DNA of 56,238 nucleotides, from assembly GCA_903918195.1 (NCBI GenBank), contig CAIXDS010000087.1, positions 1 through 56,238 on the forward strand. The letters run 5' to 3'. The translations under genes were made by a program, and so were the position numbers. This document shows, in pieces, positions 18,337 to 26,189 of the stretch. The number at the start of each line of letters is the position of its first letter. Positions within the stretch are counted from its first letter, which is position 1. This stretch comes from an uncultured Acetobacteraceae bacterium (GTDB taxonomy: Bacteria > Pseudomonadota > Alphaproteobacteria > Acetobacterales > Acetobacteraceae). The notes under the pieces were generated by a model that did not search any database, was not told where the DNA came from, and saw only the letters and a list, made by a program, of their open reading frames with translations.

Positions 18337-19347
18337 ATGCAGATCGGCCGCCGCGCGGCGCTCGCGCTTCCCGCCAGTGCGGTCCTGGCCGGGCGTCCCC
18401 GCCGCGCCGGTGCCGGCGAGACGGTCCGCCTCGGCCTGCTGCACACGCTCTCGCCGGCCCCGTTCTACCTCGCCCAGGAGCACGGGTTGTGGACCGGCGA
18501 GGGCATCGGGGTGGAATTCCGCTTCTTCGAGGCCGCCCTGCCGATCGCCGCCGCTGCCGTCGCCGGCGATATCGATGTGGGTGTCACCGCCCTCACCGGC
18601 GGATTTTTCTCGCTTGCCGGCAAGGGCGCGCTGCAGGTGATCGGCGGCGGCCTGCACGAGCAGAAAGGGGTTGAACTGACTGCTTTCCTGGTTTCGCGGC
18701 AGGCGCACGCGGCCGGTCTCACTGATATTTCGAAGATGCCGGGCCACAGTTTCGGCCTCACCCAGTACGGCAGCTCGTTTCACTATATGATGGGCTGGCT
18801 CGCCCAGGCGCGTGGCTTCGATATCAGATCGGTCACGCTGCGGCCGCTGCAGACCACCGGCAACATGGCCGCCGCGGTGCGCAGCGGTCAGGTGGATGCC
18901 AGCATGGCCATCGCCTCCGTGGCACGCCCGCTGATCGCGTCGGGCGAGGTGAAGCGGCTGGGCTGGGTGGGCGACGAGGTGCCGTACCAGATCACCGCCC
19001 TGTTCACCACCCGCGCCATGATCGCCGGCCGGGCCGATGCGCTGCGCCGGTTCTGCCGCGGCTATCAGGCGGGTGTTGCCGAATACCGCGAGGCGTTTTT
19101 TCACCCCGGTTCTGTGGGCGGGCGTGCCACCGAGTCCGCCATCGCTGCGATCGAAAAATATGTGTTCACCAGCGACCCGGATGCCGCCGCGAAGATCAGG
19201 GAGGGCGTGGGCTGGTATGACGAGGGCGCGGCACTCGATACCGCCGATGTGCGCGCGCAGCTCGCCTGGTTCACCGCGCAGAACATGGTGAAGGGACCGA
19301 TCGACGCCGCCGCGATCATCGACACCGCGTTCCTGCCGACGCGATGA
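18337..19347 (+). CDS. ABC transporter substrate-binding protein, NMT1/SsuA/THI5 type
   Basis: A 336-residue periplasmic binding protein. The N-terminus MQIGRRAALALPASAVLAG contains an RR followed by a hydrophobic stretch, so export by Sec or Tat is likely. The mature start VRLGLLHTLSPAPFYLAQEHGLWTGEGI is typical of the NMT1/SsuA family that binds sulfonates, nitrate, bicarbonate or pyrimidine-like compounds; the ligand is not predictable. It overlaps the ATPase gene by ATGA. Confidence 0.88.
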   Translation: MQIGRRAALALPASAVLAGRPRRAGAGETVRLGLLHTLSPAPFYLAQEHGLWTGEGIGVEFRFFEAALPIAAAAVAGDIDVGVTALTGGFFSLAGKGALQVIGGGLHEQKGVELTAFLVSRQAHAAGLTDISKMPGHSFGLTQYGSSFHYMMGWLAQARGFDIRSVTLRPLQTTGNMAAAVRSGQVDASMAIASVARPLIASGEVKRLGWVGDEVPYQITALFTTRAMIAGRADALRRFCRGYQAGVAEYREAFFHPGSVGGRATESAIAAIEKYVFTSDPDAAAKIREGVGWYDEGAALDTADVRAQLAWFTAQNMVKGPIDAAAIIDTAFLPTR

Positions 19348-20126
19348 CGGCATCCGCCATCCGCCTCACGGCGCGCGGCATCGGGCACGCCTATCGCGAT
19401 CTGGTGGTGCTGGAGGGGATCGACCTCGACGCCGCCCCGGGCGAGGTGACGGTGCTGGTCGGGCCGTCGGGCTGCGGCAAATCCACCCTGCTCGGCATTC
19501 TCGGCGGGTTGCTCGCACCCACGCAAGGCGAGGTGCGGCTGGATGGGGAGCTGGCCCCGGACTGCCTGAACTCCGTCACCACCGTTTTTCAGGATGCCTC
19601 CCTGCTGCCCTGGCGCAGTGTCGCGAAGAATGTCTCGCTGGTGCTGGAGGACAGTCCCCTGCCGCGCGCCGAACGCGCCGCGCGGGTGGCGGAGGTGCTG
19701 GCGCAGACCGGTCTGGCCGATTTTGCCGGCGCGTGGCCCCGCCAGCTTTCCGGCGGCATGCGCCAGCGCCTCGGCATCGCGCGGGCACTGGCGGTGCGCC
19801 CGGCGGTGCTGCTGATGGACGAACCGCTGTCGGCGCTGGATGCGCAGTCCCGTGCGCTGCTGCTGGATGATTTTGCCGCCCTGATCGCCGGCGCCGGCGT
19901 CACCTGCGTCTATGTCACCCATCATCTGGCCGAGGCGGTGCGGCTGGGACATACCATCGTGGTGCTGTCCCGCCGGCCCGGGCGCATCCGCGCCGTGCTG
20001 CGCATCGACCGGCCCATCGAGGGGCGACACGCCGAGGAGCCCGCTCTCGTGGCCATGCAGGCAAGGCTATGGGCGCTGATCCGCGACGATGCCGCCCGTG
20101 CCGAGCGGGAGATCGCGGATGTCTAG
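19344..20126 (+). CDS. ABC transporter ATP-binding protein, SsuB/TauB type
   Basis: A 260-residue ATPase. Walker A GPSGCGKSTLLG, Q-loop TTVFQDASLLPW, signature [15 protein letters not shown] and Walker [16 protein letters not shown] are complete. The VFQDxxLLPW form of the Q-loop is characteristic of the nitrate/sulfonate/taurine subfamily. The ATG overlaps the binding-protein stop, and the next permease overlaps it by 8 bp. Confidence 0.93.
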   Translation: MTASAIRLTARGIGHAYRDLVVLEGIDLDAAPGEVTVLVGPSGCGKSTLLGILGGLLAPTQGEVRLDGELAPDCLNSVTTVFQDASLLPWRSVAKNVSLVLEDSPLPRAERAARVAEVLAQTGLADFAGAWPRQLSGGMRQRLGIARALAVRPAVLLMDEPLSALDAQSRALLLDDFAALIAGAGVTCVYVTHHLAEAVRLGHTIVVLSRRPGRIRAVLRIDRPIEGRHAEEPALVAMQARLWALIRDDAARAEREIADV

Positions 20127-20910
20127 GCTGGACGGTCCGGTTGCCTTCCGCGCCCGCGGTTTTGCCGCGCGCGACATTCCGGCGGCGTCGGTCGCCACGC
20201 TGGTGGGGCTGGTGCTGCTCTGGCAGGCGGCGGCGTCGCTGGGATGGATGTCCACCACCTTTCTCTCCGACCCGGCCGCCATCGGCCGGGGGCTGTGGCA
20301 ATTGGCGCGCAGCGGCGAACTATGGGCGAATCTCTCCGTCTCGCTGCAGCGGCTGGCGATCGGCTGGACGGTGGGCACGATGGCGGGACTGGCGGTGGGG
20401 CTGGCGATCGGGCTGTTTACCGTGGCGCGCTCGCCCGGCATGGCGGTGGTTGCGGCGCTTTTCCCCATCCCCAAGATCGCCCTGGTGCCGCTGTTCATCA
20501 TCTGGTTCGGCATCGGCGAGGGTTCGAAACTGGTCACGCTCGGCTTCGGCGTGTTCTTCCCCACCATCATCAATACGGTGGCCGGTATCGATGGTGTGCC
20601 GCGGGCCCTGATCCGCATGGGGCAGGCGTTCAACCTGCCCTGGCGCTCGATCGTGCTGAAGATCGTGCTGCCCGGCGCGTTGCCGTCTATCCTGGCGGGA
20701 TTCCGCATCACCACCTCCACCGCCATCATTCTCCTCGTGGCGGCGGAGATGATCGGCGCCGAGAAGGGCATCGGCGCTTTTGTCCTGCAGGCCGGGAATC
20801 TCTACGATATCGACAATCTGCTCGCTGGCCTGGTGGTGCTGTCGCTGCTGGGGCTGGCGGTGTCCTGGGGGTTGGGCCGGCTGGAGCGGGCCTTGCTGGC
20901 TTGGCGTTAG
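20119..20910 (+). CDS. ABC transporter permease, SsuC/TauC type
   Basis: A 263-residue inner-membrane permease with about six membrane segments. FPIPKIALVPLFIIWFGIGEGSKL is the strongly conserved SsuC/TauC motif, and GVPRALIRMGQAFNLPWRSIVLKIVLPGALPSILAG contains the EAA coupling helix. ATG 20119 overlaps the ATPase by 8 bp. It completes a three-gene importer. Confidence 0.93.
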   Translation: MSRLDGPVAFRARGFAARDIPAASVATLVGLVLLWQAAASLGWMSTTFLSDPAAIGRGLWQLARSGELWANLSVSLQRLAIGWTVGTMAGLAVGLAIGLFTVARSPGMAVVAALFPIPKIALVPLFIIWFGIGEGSKLVTLGFGVFFPTIINTVAGIDGVPRALIRMGQAFNLPWRSIVLKIVLPGALPSILAGFRITTSTAIILLVAAEMIGAEKGIGAFVLQAGNLYDIDNLLAGLVVLSLLGLAVSWGLGRLERALLAWR

Positions 20911-20921
20911 GGAGGGGGACA

Positions 20922-21533
20922 ATGGGGGAGATTCGCATCGAAACACTGCAGGGCAGGGCGCTGCTGCCGCTGCTGCCCGCGCTTGCCCGCCTGCGCATCG
21001 CCGTGTTCCGAGACTTTCCCTATTTGTATGAGGGTGATGCCACCTACGAGGCCGGCTATCTTCGCCGCTACGCCGAAAGCCCGTGCGCGGCGGTGATCGT
21101 GGCCTTCGACGGCGCCGAGGCGGTCGGTGCGGCCACCTGCCTGCCTCTGGAAGACGAGACCGCCACCGTTACCGCGCCGTTCCGCGCTCGCGGCTGGGAC
21201 CCGGCGCGCTTCTTCTATTTTGGCGAATCGGTATTGCTGCGTCCCTGGCGCGGGCGCGGCATCGGGGTGGCGTTCTTCGCCGCCCGCGAGGCGCATGCGC
21301 GCGCCGTTGCATCCGTCGATTTCGCCACCTTCTGCGGCGTGCGGCGGCCGGACGATCATCCGGCGCGGCCGGCCGGCTGGGTCGCGCTCGATGCGTTCTG
21401 GCGCCGCCGCGGCTACGCGCCGCAGCCCGGGCTGGCTTGCACCATGTCCTGGCGCGAGATCGGCGATGCGGCGGAGACGCCGCACACGCTGGCGTTCTGG
21501 ACCAAATCGCTGACCGGGGCCGCCTTGCCGTGA
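20922..21533 (+). CDS. GNAT family N-acetyltransferase
   Basis: A 203-residue GNAT protein. The acetyl-CoA-binding region is around ESVLLRPWRGRGIGVAFFAAREAHA (RxGIG/A-type loop). GGAGGGGG sits just before ATG 20922. It follows the permease after 11 bp and overlaps the nitrilase-family gene by GTGA. GNAT and carbon-nitrogen hydrolase domains also occur as single fused proteins in other bacteria, so the two probably act in one pathway; the acetyl acceptor is unknown. A long in-frame extension upstream overlaps the permease and is rejected. Confidence 0.85.
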   Translation: MGEIRIETLQGRALLPLLPALARLRIAVFRDFPYLYEGDATYEAGYLRRYAESPCAAVIVAFDGAEAVGAATCLPLEDETATVTAPFRARGWDPARFFYFGESVLLRPWRGRGIGVAFFAAREAHARAVASVDFATFCGVRRPDDHPARPAGWVALDAFWRRRGYAPQPGLACTMSWREIGDAAETPHTLAFWTKSLTGAALP

Positions 21534-22408
21534 CCATACTGCGCCTCGGCCTGCTGCAATACGGCGTCGGGCGGCTCGACAGTTTCGATGCGTTTGCCGG
21601 CAAGTTCGATCGGCTGGTGGCGGAGGGTGCGGCCGGCGCCGATCTGCTGGTTTTCCCCGAATATGCCTGCATGGAGGTAGCCGCCGCCCTCGGCGCGCCG
21701 CCCGACCCGCCGGCCGAGCGCGATGCCGTCTGCGCCCGCGCCGGCGACCTGCTGGCGGTGATGCGCGATGCCGCGCGGCGGCACGGCGTATGGCTGCTGG
21801 CGGGCTCGCTCCCCTGGCGCGAAGCGGGGGGCCGCGTGCGCAACCGCGCCCCGCTGATCGCGCCGGACGGGCGCCTGGCCTTCCAGGACAAATCCGTCAT
21901 GACTCGCTTCGAGAGCGAGACCTGGGGCGTCGGTCCGGGCGACCCGCCGGCAGTGTTCGCCACCCCCTGGGGACGCCTCGGGGTGGCGATCTGCTACGAT
22001 CTGGAGTTTCCGCCGCTGGTGCGCGCTCAGGTCGAGGCCGGGGCCTGGCTAGTGCTGGCGCCGAGCTGCACCGACACGCTGCACGGTTTCAACCGCGTGC
22101 GCCTTTCCGCCCGTGCCCGTGCGCTGGAGAACCAGTGCTTCGTAGCGGTGGCGCCGACCGTCGGCCTGGCGCCGCACCTCGCGACGCTGGACGAGAACCA
22201 TGGGTTCGCCGGACTCTATGGCCCAGTGGACCGGGGTTTTCCCGCCGACGGGATACTGGCGGAAGGGGGGCTGGACGTGGCGCAATTTGTGTTTGCCACG
22301 CTCGACCCGGCGCGCCTCGATGCCGTGCGTGCCGACGGGGCGGTGCGCAACCATCGCGACTGGCCGGCCGCGCCGCCGCCCTGCCGCGTGTCAGAGGCGC
22401 TTGGATGA
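21530..22408 (+). CDS. Carbon-nitrogen hydrolase (nitrilase superfamily)
   Basis: A 292-residue enzyme with the full nitrilase-superfamily triad in context: Glu44 (VFPEYACME), Lys121 (FQDKSVMTRFE) and Cys155 (GVAICYDLEFPPL). It is likely an amidase or N-carbamoyl hydrolase acting on a small C-N substrate; exact substrate unknown. The start GTG 21530 overlaps the GNAT stop, so translation is coupled. It closes the ABC-GNAT-hydrolase operon, suggesting the imported compound is acetylated and/or hydrolysed for nitrogen. Confidence 0.9.
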   Translation: MTILRLGLLQYGVGRLDSFDAFAGKFDRLVAEGAAGADLLVFPEYACMEVAAALGAPPDPPAERDAVCARAGDLLAVMRDAARRHGVWLLAGSLPWREAGGRVRNRAPLIAPDGRLAFQDKSVMTRFESETWGVGPGDPPAVFATPWGRLGVAICYDLEFPPLVRAQVEAGAWLVLAPSCTDTLHGFNRVRLSARARALENQCFVAVAPTVGLAPHLATLDENHGFAGLYGPVDRGFPADGILAEGGLDVAQFVFATLDPARLDAVRADGAVRNHRDWPAAPPPCRVSEALG

Positions 22409-22445
22409 GAGGGGGCGGATGGGTGTCATCGTGGAGGACATACGG

Positions 22446-22898
22446 ATGATTGGCATATCTGGCGCGCGCTGCGGCGCTGGTTGGTTGCTTGCAGTGGCGA
22501 TTGTGCTGGCGGCGACGGAAGCCGCTGCCCAGACGCCCATGGGCGATGGCGCGAACCGCCGTCAGCAACACCGTGACCCATCGAACAGCCAGGCCAAAAA
22601 AGCGCCGCTGCCCGAGGTCAAGGTCACGCCGGACCCCTGGCCGCGGCTGGACCCGGGCGCCGTGTTCTGCAGCACCGCGGAGGATTTTCACCAGCATCTT
22701 GCCTTCGTGTCCGCCCGTCTGGACGGCAACAGGAACGGCTATGCCGAGTCCACCGGCTGCCGGGTGATCCGGGCGCCGACGCCGATTGCGGTGCTCGCGC
22801 GCGAAGCGCCGGGACGGACGCAGGTCCAGATCTCCGGCGCGGCGGGCGAGACCGGATGGACCGATGCGTTCCTGCCGGAAAAAGGCGGCAAGCCATGA
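22446..22898 (+). CDS. Small secreted hypothetical protein
   Basis: A 150-residue protein with a signal peptide (MIGISGARCGAGWLLAVAIVLAATEAAA, cleavage near AAA-Q). The mature part has two cysteines (FCSTAEDF, TGCRVI) and a segment LAREAPGRTQVQISGAAGETGWTDAFLP, which looks like a small SH3-like fold; that reading is tentative. GGAGG at 22433-22437 is well spaced for ATG 22446; an alternative in-frame ATG is at 22419. Function unknown. Confidence 0.7.
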   Translation: MIGISGARCGAGWLLAVAIVLAATEAAAQTPMGDGANRRQQHRDPSNSQAKKAPLPEVKVTPDPWPRLDPGAVFCSTAEDFHQHLAFVSARLDGNRNGYAESTGCRVIRAPTPIAVLAREAPGRTQVQISGAAGETGWTDAFLPEKGGKP

Positions 22899-23049
22899 GG
22901 CTTTTCCGCCCGCCGTCACGGATCAAGAATGTTCGCGATCACAGCGGAAACCAGCAAACCGATCAGCATTACAACAATAGACGCCATGAACCATTTCAGC
23001 GTTTTGTTGTACTCAACCACCAGGGCGTCTTTGACCTGAAGGGCGCGCC

Positions 23050-23166
23050 CTTAGGTCTCCCCTCATTTTCGAAAACATGAGCAAAATCCGCGGGTTGACT
23101 TTATTTGCCGAGTCGGCTTAATACATTGCTATCGTTGAAGAATCTGAAAATGAGGGGAGACCTAAG
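23050..23166. mobile_element. 117-bp MITE-like element
   Basis: The ends are perfect 21-base terminal inverted repeats (23050-23070 and 23146-23166, outer end CTTAGGTCTCCCC). The interior is AT-rich unlike the neighbourhood and encodes no transposase, only a 14-codon ORF from 23077. It is flanked by an identical 9-base direct repeat. By size, structure and lack of coding capacity it is a non-autonomous miniature element that would need a related transposase in trans. Because of local palindromy, boundaries of 22+7 or 23+5 (repeat+duplication) are also possible. Confidence 0.85.
23095..23124 (+). promoter_or_regulatory. Sigma-70-like promoter inside the MITE-like element
   Basis: TTGACT (23095-23100) and TAATAC (23119-23124) are separated by 18 bases, close to consensus and unusual in this GC-rich chromosome. 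The spacer holds the inverted repeat GCCGA-G-TCGGC (23107-23117). Transcription would run rightward, antisense to the 5' fragment of the interrupted gene. Activity is inferred. Confidence 0.5.
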
Positions 23167-23408
23167 GGGCGCGCCATAACGTTATGATTTGTAGGACGGT
23201 TGCGCATACTATCATTCCTTCTGCGCAAGCGGAGGGAATCGTCCATTTTCCGGGGGCTTCCAGGCTCCAATATTTGATAAACAGGAGCGAGAAGCTGATG
23301 AAAATGGTAATTGCCGTGATGAGTCCTTGCCGGTAGCCGGTCGGCAGCTCATCGTCGGCCTGCTTTGTCTGCGCTTCTTCTTCTGGGTCCATCCGGCACC
23401 TCCTTCCG

Positions 23409-24632
23409 TCAGACTGGCATTCCGGTGGGTGGCGCCGCGCCGGGCCGGCGCAGCCGGAGGCACACCCAGGCAATCGCCGCGCCGGCGGCAAGCAGGCCCA
23501 TCGAGAGCAGCGGTTGCAGCACGATGCGCGCCACCGCAATGGTGGCGAGCGTCACCAGGGCGGCCAACCCGGCCATCGCCAGGGTGGCGGTGACATCCAC
23601 CACCGTCTCCAGCACCGGCACCACGCTGACCAGCACCGCGAGCGGCCGGGCCATCAGCACCAGCCCGCCCAGGCACAGCAGGAAGCCGGTAAGCCGCAAT
23701 GTCCAGGCCAGGATGCGCGCGGATGACCGTTTGGCGCCGAGCATGGCGGCGGCACTTACCACGCCGTCCGCTGCCAGCGCGACGATGCGGCCGTCTGGCG
23801 TCGCGAAAGCGGCGAGTCGATCACCCTGCTGGCCGGCGCCCTGCTGGCCGGCGATGATGCTGGCGGTGCCGGCCAGGGTGGCGCGGAATGTCACCCGCAG
23901 ATCGCCGATGGCGGGCTGCGCCGGGTCGCGCCCGCGATACGGGCCGGCCTCGCCGCGCTGCCAGCCGGGGGCCAGCGCGGCCCCCTCGGGCAGGCCGAGC
24001 GGGGCCGACGGCGTCAGCCGGTCCAGCACCGCCGCGTCCAGCCGGTAGGGGCCCAGCCGCACATCGGCCGCGTTGCTGGTGACGTCCGAGAGCGGCAAAG
24101 ACGGGTTCACATGGCCGGCGCGGGCATGGAACGGGCCGGAATCGATCGCCCTGTCCGACCAGGCTTTCTGGTAATCGTACGTGGTCTGGGTTGTGCTGCC
24201 GCCGCCGAGCGATTTCTGCGTCGAACTGCTGACGTGTTCCTCCCACTGGAACATCTCGACCCGGCGTTCCAGCCGCACCGCGTCGGCAGCGATCACGCCG
24301 AACAACGGGTCGCGCGCCGGCGACGCTGCTGCCAGCGTGCCGGTGAGGTGCACCAGCCGTCCCTCCAGGATGGGGTCGATGCGGGCGGACGGGGCCTCGA
24401 CCACCAGCCGCTCGGCCAGATCGAGGGTGTGTAGCGCCGTCAGTTCGGTGCCTTCGTTCCAGGAGAGCAGCACCACGGCCGCGACCACCAGCATAATGCC
24501 AATGACCGACCCGATCAGACTGTCGCGCAGGTTCTCCAGCCAGCTGCGCGAGGTGACGATGCCGACCTGGTCGGGGCAGGCGCTGTCCGGCCCCTCCGCA
24601 GATACGTCCGGGGTCGTGTCAGTGTCGGACAT
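23409..24632 (-). CDS. TMEM43-family membrane protein
   Basis: A 407-residue protein with the TMEM43/LUMA layout: a membrane segment near residues 38-57 (LIGSVIGIMLVVAAVVLLSWNEG), a long extracytoplasmic domain, and three or four closely spaced C-terminal membrane segments (LTGFLLCLGGLVLMARPLAVLVSVVPVL onward). The segments LSWNEGxE and GxLVHLTG are typical of the family, whose bacterial role is unknown. It lies downstream of uppP on the same strand with a terminator-like hairpin between. Confidence 0.85.
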   Translation of the reverse strand: MSDTDTTPDVSAEGPDSACPDQVGIVTSRSWLENLRDSLIGSVIGIMLVVAAVVLLSWNEGTELTALHTLDLAERLVVEAPSARIDPILEGRLVHLTGTLAAASPARDPLFGVIAADAVRLERRVEMFQWEEHVSSSTQKSLGGGSTTQTTYDYQKAWSDRAIDSGPFHARAGHVNPSLPLSDVTSNAADVRLGPYRLDAAVLDRLTPSAPLGLPEGAALAPGWQRGEAGPYRGRDPAQPAIGDLRVTFRATLAGTASIIAGQQGAGQQGDRLAAFATPDGRIVALAADGVVSAAAMLGAKRSSARILAWTLRLTGFLLCLGGLVLMARPLAVLVSVVPVLETVVDVTATLAMAGLAALVTLATIAVARIVLQPLLSMGLLAAGAAIAWVCLRLRRPGAAPPTGMPV

Positions 24633-24683
24633 GGCACTATCCTCCCGGTCGCGGCGTTGCGCAGGTTTTTCCAGTCTGTTCAG

Positions 24684-24712
24684 AATAAAAGCCTCGCCAG
24701 GAACCGGGCGAG
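24684..24712 (-). terminator. Rho-independent terminator after uppP
   Basis: Read on the minus strand, CTCGCC (24712-24707) and GGCGAG (24698-24693) form a stem, followed after two bases by TTTTATT (24690-24684). It begins 7 bases after the uppP stop codon and separates uppP from the TMEM43-like gene. Confidence 0.6.
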
Positions 24713-24718
24713 CCTGCC

Positions 24719-25552
24719 TCAGGGCAACAGCAGCCAGCCCACCGATCCCGCGCCGGCGACAATGCAGTAGTAGCCGAACGGATTCAGCGCCCAGTCATCA
24801 TGGTCGCGGAAATAGCGCATCAGGAACCAGGTGGAGAGCCAGGCGGTGATGCCCGCCACCACGGCCGCAGCTGCCGACAACGCGAACACCCCGGGGGGGA
24901 CGTGCTCGTGCAGCAGTTTTGGCACCTCCAGCACGGTCGCGCCGATAATGACCGGGGTGGCGATCAGGAACGAGAACCGCGCACTGCCCTCGTGGTTGAT
25001 GCCGCGCAGCAGGCCGCCGACGATGGTGGCGCCGGAACGCGAAATGCCGGGGATAAGGGCGCCGCACTGCCAGATGCCGATGATCAATGCGTCGCGTGCG
25101 GTCAGGGTGGCGAGCGGGCGACGGCCGAGTCCGCGCAGGCTTTCGCCGAACAGCAGCAGCAGGCCGTTGACCACCAGGAAGCTCGCCGCCACCAGCGGGC
25201 TCGCGAACAGGCCGCGGACGAATTTCTCCAGGACGAAACCGACGATCACCGCGGGAATGGTGGCGATGACGATCAGCACCAGGGACAGGCGGGAATCGTT
25301 GACCTCCTGGTTCGAGCCGAAGCCCAGCACGCCGCAGGCCAGTCCCCACCAGACGCGCCAGAAATAAACGATCAGGGCGGTGGCGGTGCCGGTATGCAGC
25401 ATCACTAGAAAGGGCAGGAACTCGGGCGAGCGCTGGTCGAGGTGCCAGTGCAGCAGCGCCGGCAGCACCACCGCGTGGCCAAGGCTGCTGACCGGGAACA
25501 GCTCGGTGGCCCCTTGCAGGATGGCCACGACGATGGCCTGGATGGTGTCCAT
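24719..25552 (-). CDS. uppP: Undecaprenyl-diphosphatase UppP/BacA
   Basis: A 277-residue polytopic membrane protein that recycles undecaprenyl diphosphate, the lipid carrier for peptidoglycan and surface polysaccharide. Both active-site signatures are present: QGATELFPVSSLGHAVVLP near the N-terminus (E/H motif) and PGISRSGATIVGGLL in the middle. The usual GLTEFLP is slightly altered to GATELFP. ATG 25552 matches the normal family start (MDTIQAIVVAILQGATE); an upstream in-frame extension is polar and rejected. Confidence 0.92.
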   Translation of the reverse strand: MDTIQAIVVAILQGATELFPVSSLGHAVVLPALLHWHLDQRSPEFLPFLVMLHTGTATALIVYFWRVWWGLACGVLGFGSNQEVNDSRLSLVLIVIATIPAVIVGFVLEKFVRGLFASPLVAASFLVVNGLLLLFGESLRGLGRRPLATLTARDALIIGIWQCGALIPGISRSGATIVGGLLRGINHEGSARFSFLIATPVIIGATVLEVPKLLHEHVPPGVFALSAAAAVVAGITAWLSTWFLMRYFRDHDDWALNPFGYYCIVAGAGSVGWLLLP

Positions 25553-25625
25553 AGTTGCTGTGCGCTCCCTGGTAACGGTCCGCCCCCGGGAATGGCGGAA
25601 GCGGTGGCGCGATGCAACAAGCCGT

Positions 25626-25826
25626 TCAGGATTCCGGCTGGACCGTGAACCCGGCATCGGCGATCGCTGCAGCCAGCGCGGCGGCGGGCGCGGCCGATGT
25701 GATCTCCACGATGTGCGACTCGAGGTCGGCGGCGACGTGCGCCACGGGGTCCACTGCCTGCACCGCGCGGGTGACGCCGCCGACGCAGCCCTGGCAGGTC
25801 ATGTCGGGAATGGCGAAGCGGGTCAT
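25626..25826 (-). CDS. CopZ-like heavy-metal-associated domain protein
   Basis: A 66-residue single HMA domain. The metal-binding loop is MTCQGC (Cys11, Cys14), and the spacing VxxALxxAGF near the C-terminus fits copper chaperones. The start ATG 25826 has AGGAG 6 bases upstream and gives the standard CopZ length; a longer reading frame from 25847 lacks this. No Cu-ATPase gene lies nearby, so it is an orphan chaperone, presumably delivering Cu(I) to an exporter encoded elsewhere. Confidence 0.85.
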   Translation of the reverse strand: MTRFAIPDMTCQGCVGGVTRAVQAVDPVAHVAADLESHIVEITSAAPAAALAAAIADAGFTVQPES

Positions 25827-26189
25827 GCGGAACTCCTGGTCGGCCATGGCTGGCGGCAGACTAGCCCCGAACGGGCAGCCCGGCGAGGGGCTGCGTTGCG
25901 GCCAGGCCCGGCGACTTCAACCTACATATGCCCGAAACAAAGTTTTACGCGCACACGCATCCTAACGCACTTGCCAGCGCAGCTTGCGCGTGCCACCGAA
26001 TCATCTTTGCAACCATTGGGTGCGTTTTTATAACGACCCTGCCAGACCGGGGAGCCGAACTGGGAGAATGTCAAACGCACGTCAAAAAATCGTGAACCTC
26101 GCCAATGATTGATTTGGCAAAGGTAAAATTGAAACTATTTTGTGTTCTCATGTCCACGTCGGTGGAGCTTGCATGAAACGCTGGGTCGA
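25827..26189. other. Intergenic region upstream of the lone receiver gene
   Basis: No coding sequence is supported here. The first ~100 bases are GC-rich and hold the CopZ-like ribosome binding site and presumably its promoter. The part from about 26010 to 26160 is conspicuously AT-rich (for instance GTAAAATTGAAACTATTTTG near 26122) and probably contains the promoter of the receiver-domain gene. No confident sigma-factor box could be assigned. Confidence 0.5.

Larger units (their letters stand above)
23041..23175. repeat. 9-bp target-site duplications flanking the MITE-like element
   Basis: GGGCGCGCC occurs at 23041-23049 and again at 23167-23175, immediately outside the two terminal inverted repeats. 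Collapsing one copy restores the interrupted reading frame, which shows that the duplication arose at insertion. Confidence 0.85.
22916..23392 (-). pseudogene. Small three-helix membrane protein gene split by a MITE-like insertion
   Basis: The 5' fragment (23392 to 23162, 76 residues, strong AAGGAGG before the ATG) encodes a cytoplasmic N-terminus and two membrane segments (GLITAITIFISFSLLFIKYW, ACAEGMIVCATVLQIITL) and stops inside the insertion's terminal repeat. The 3' fragment (23049 to 22916) encodes LQVKDALVVEYNKTLKWF and a third membrane segment ending ILDP. Removing the 117-bp element and one 9-bp duplication joins the pieces in frame as a 116-residue protein, with WRA followed by LQVKD. 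The gene is therefore broken here; the fragment may still be translated. The family is a widespread small membrane protein of unknown role. Confidence 0.85.

Noticed and set aside
23077..23121. 14-codon ORF inside the MITE as a functional leader peptide
   Set aside because: No ribosome binding site and no downstream gene in the same direction; more likely a chance frame or transposase relic.
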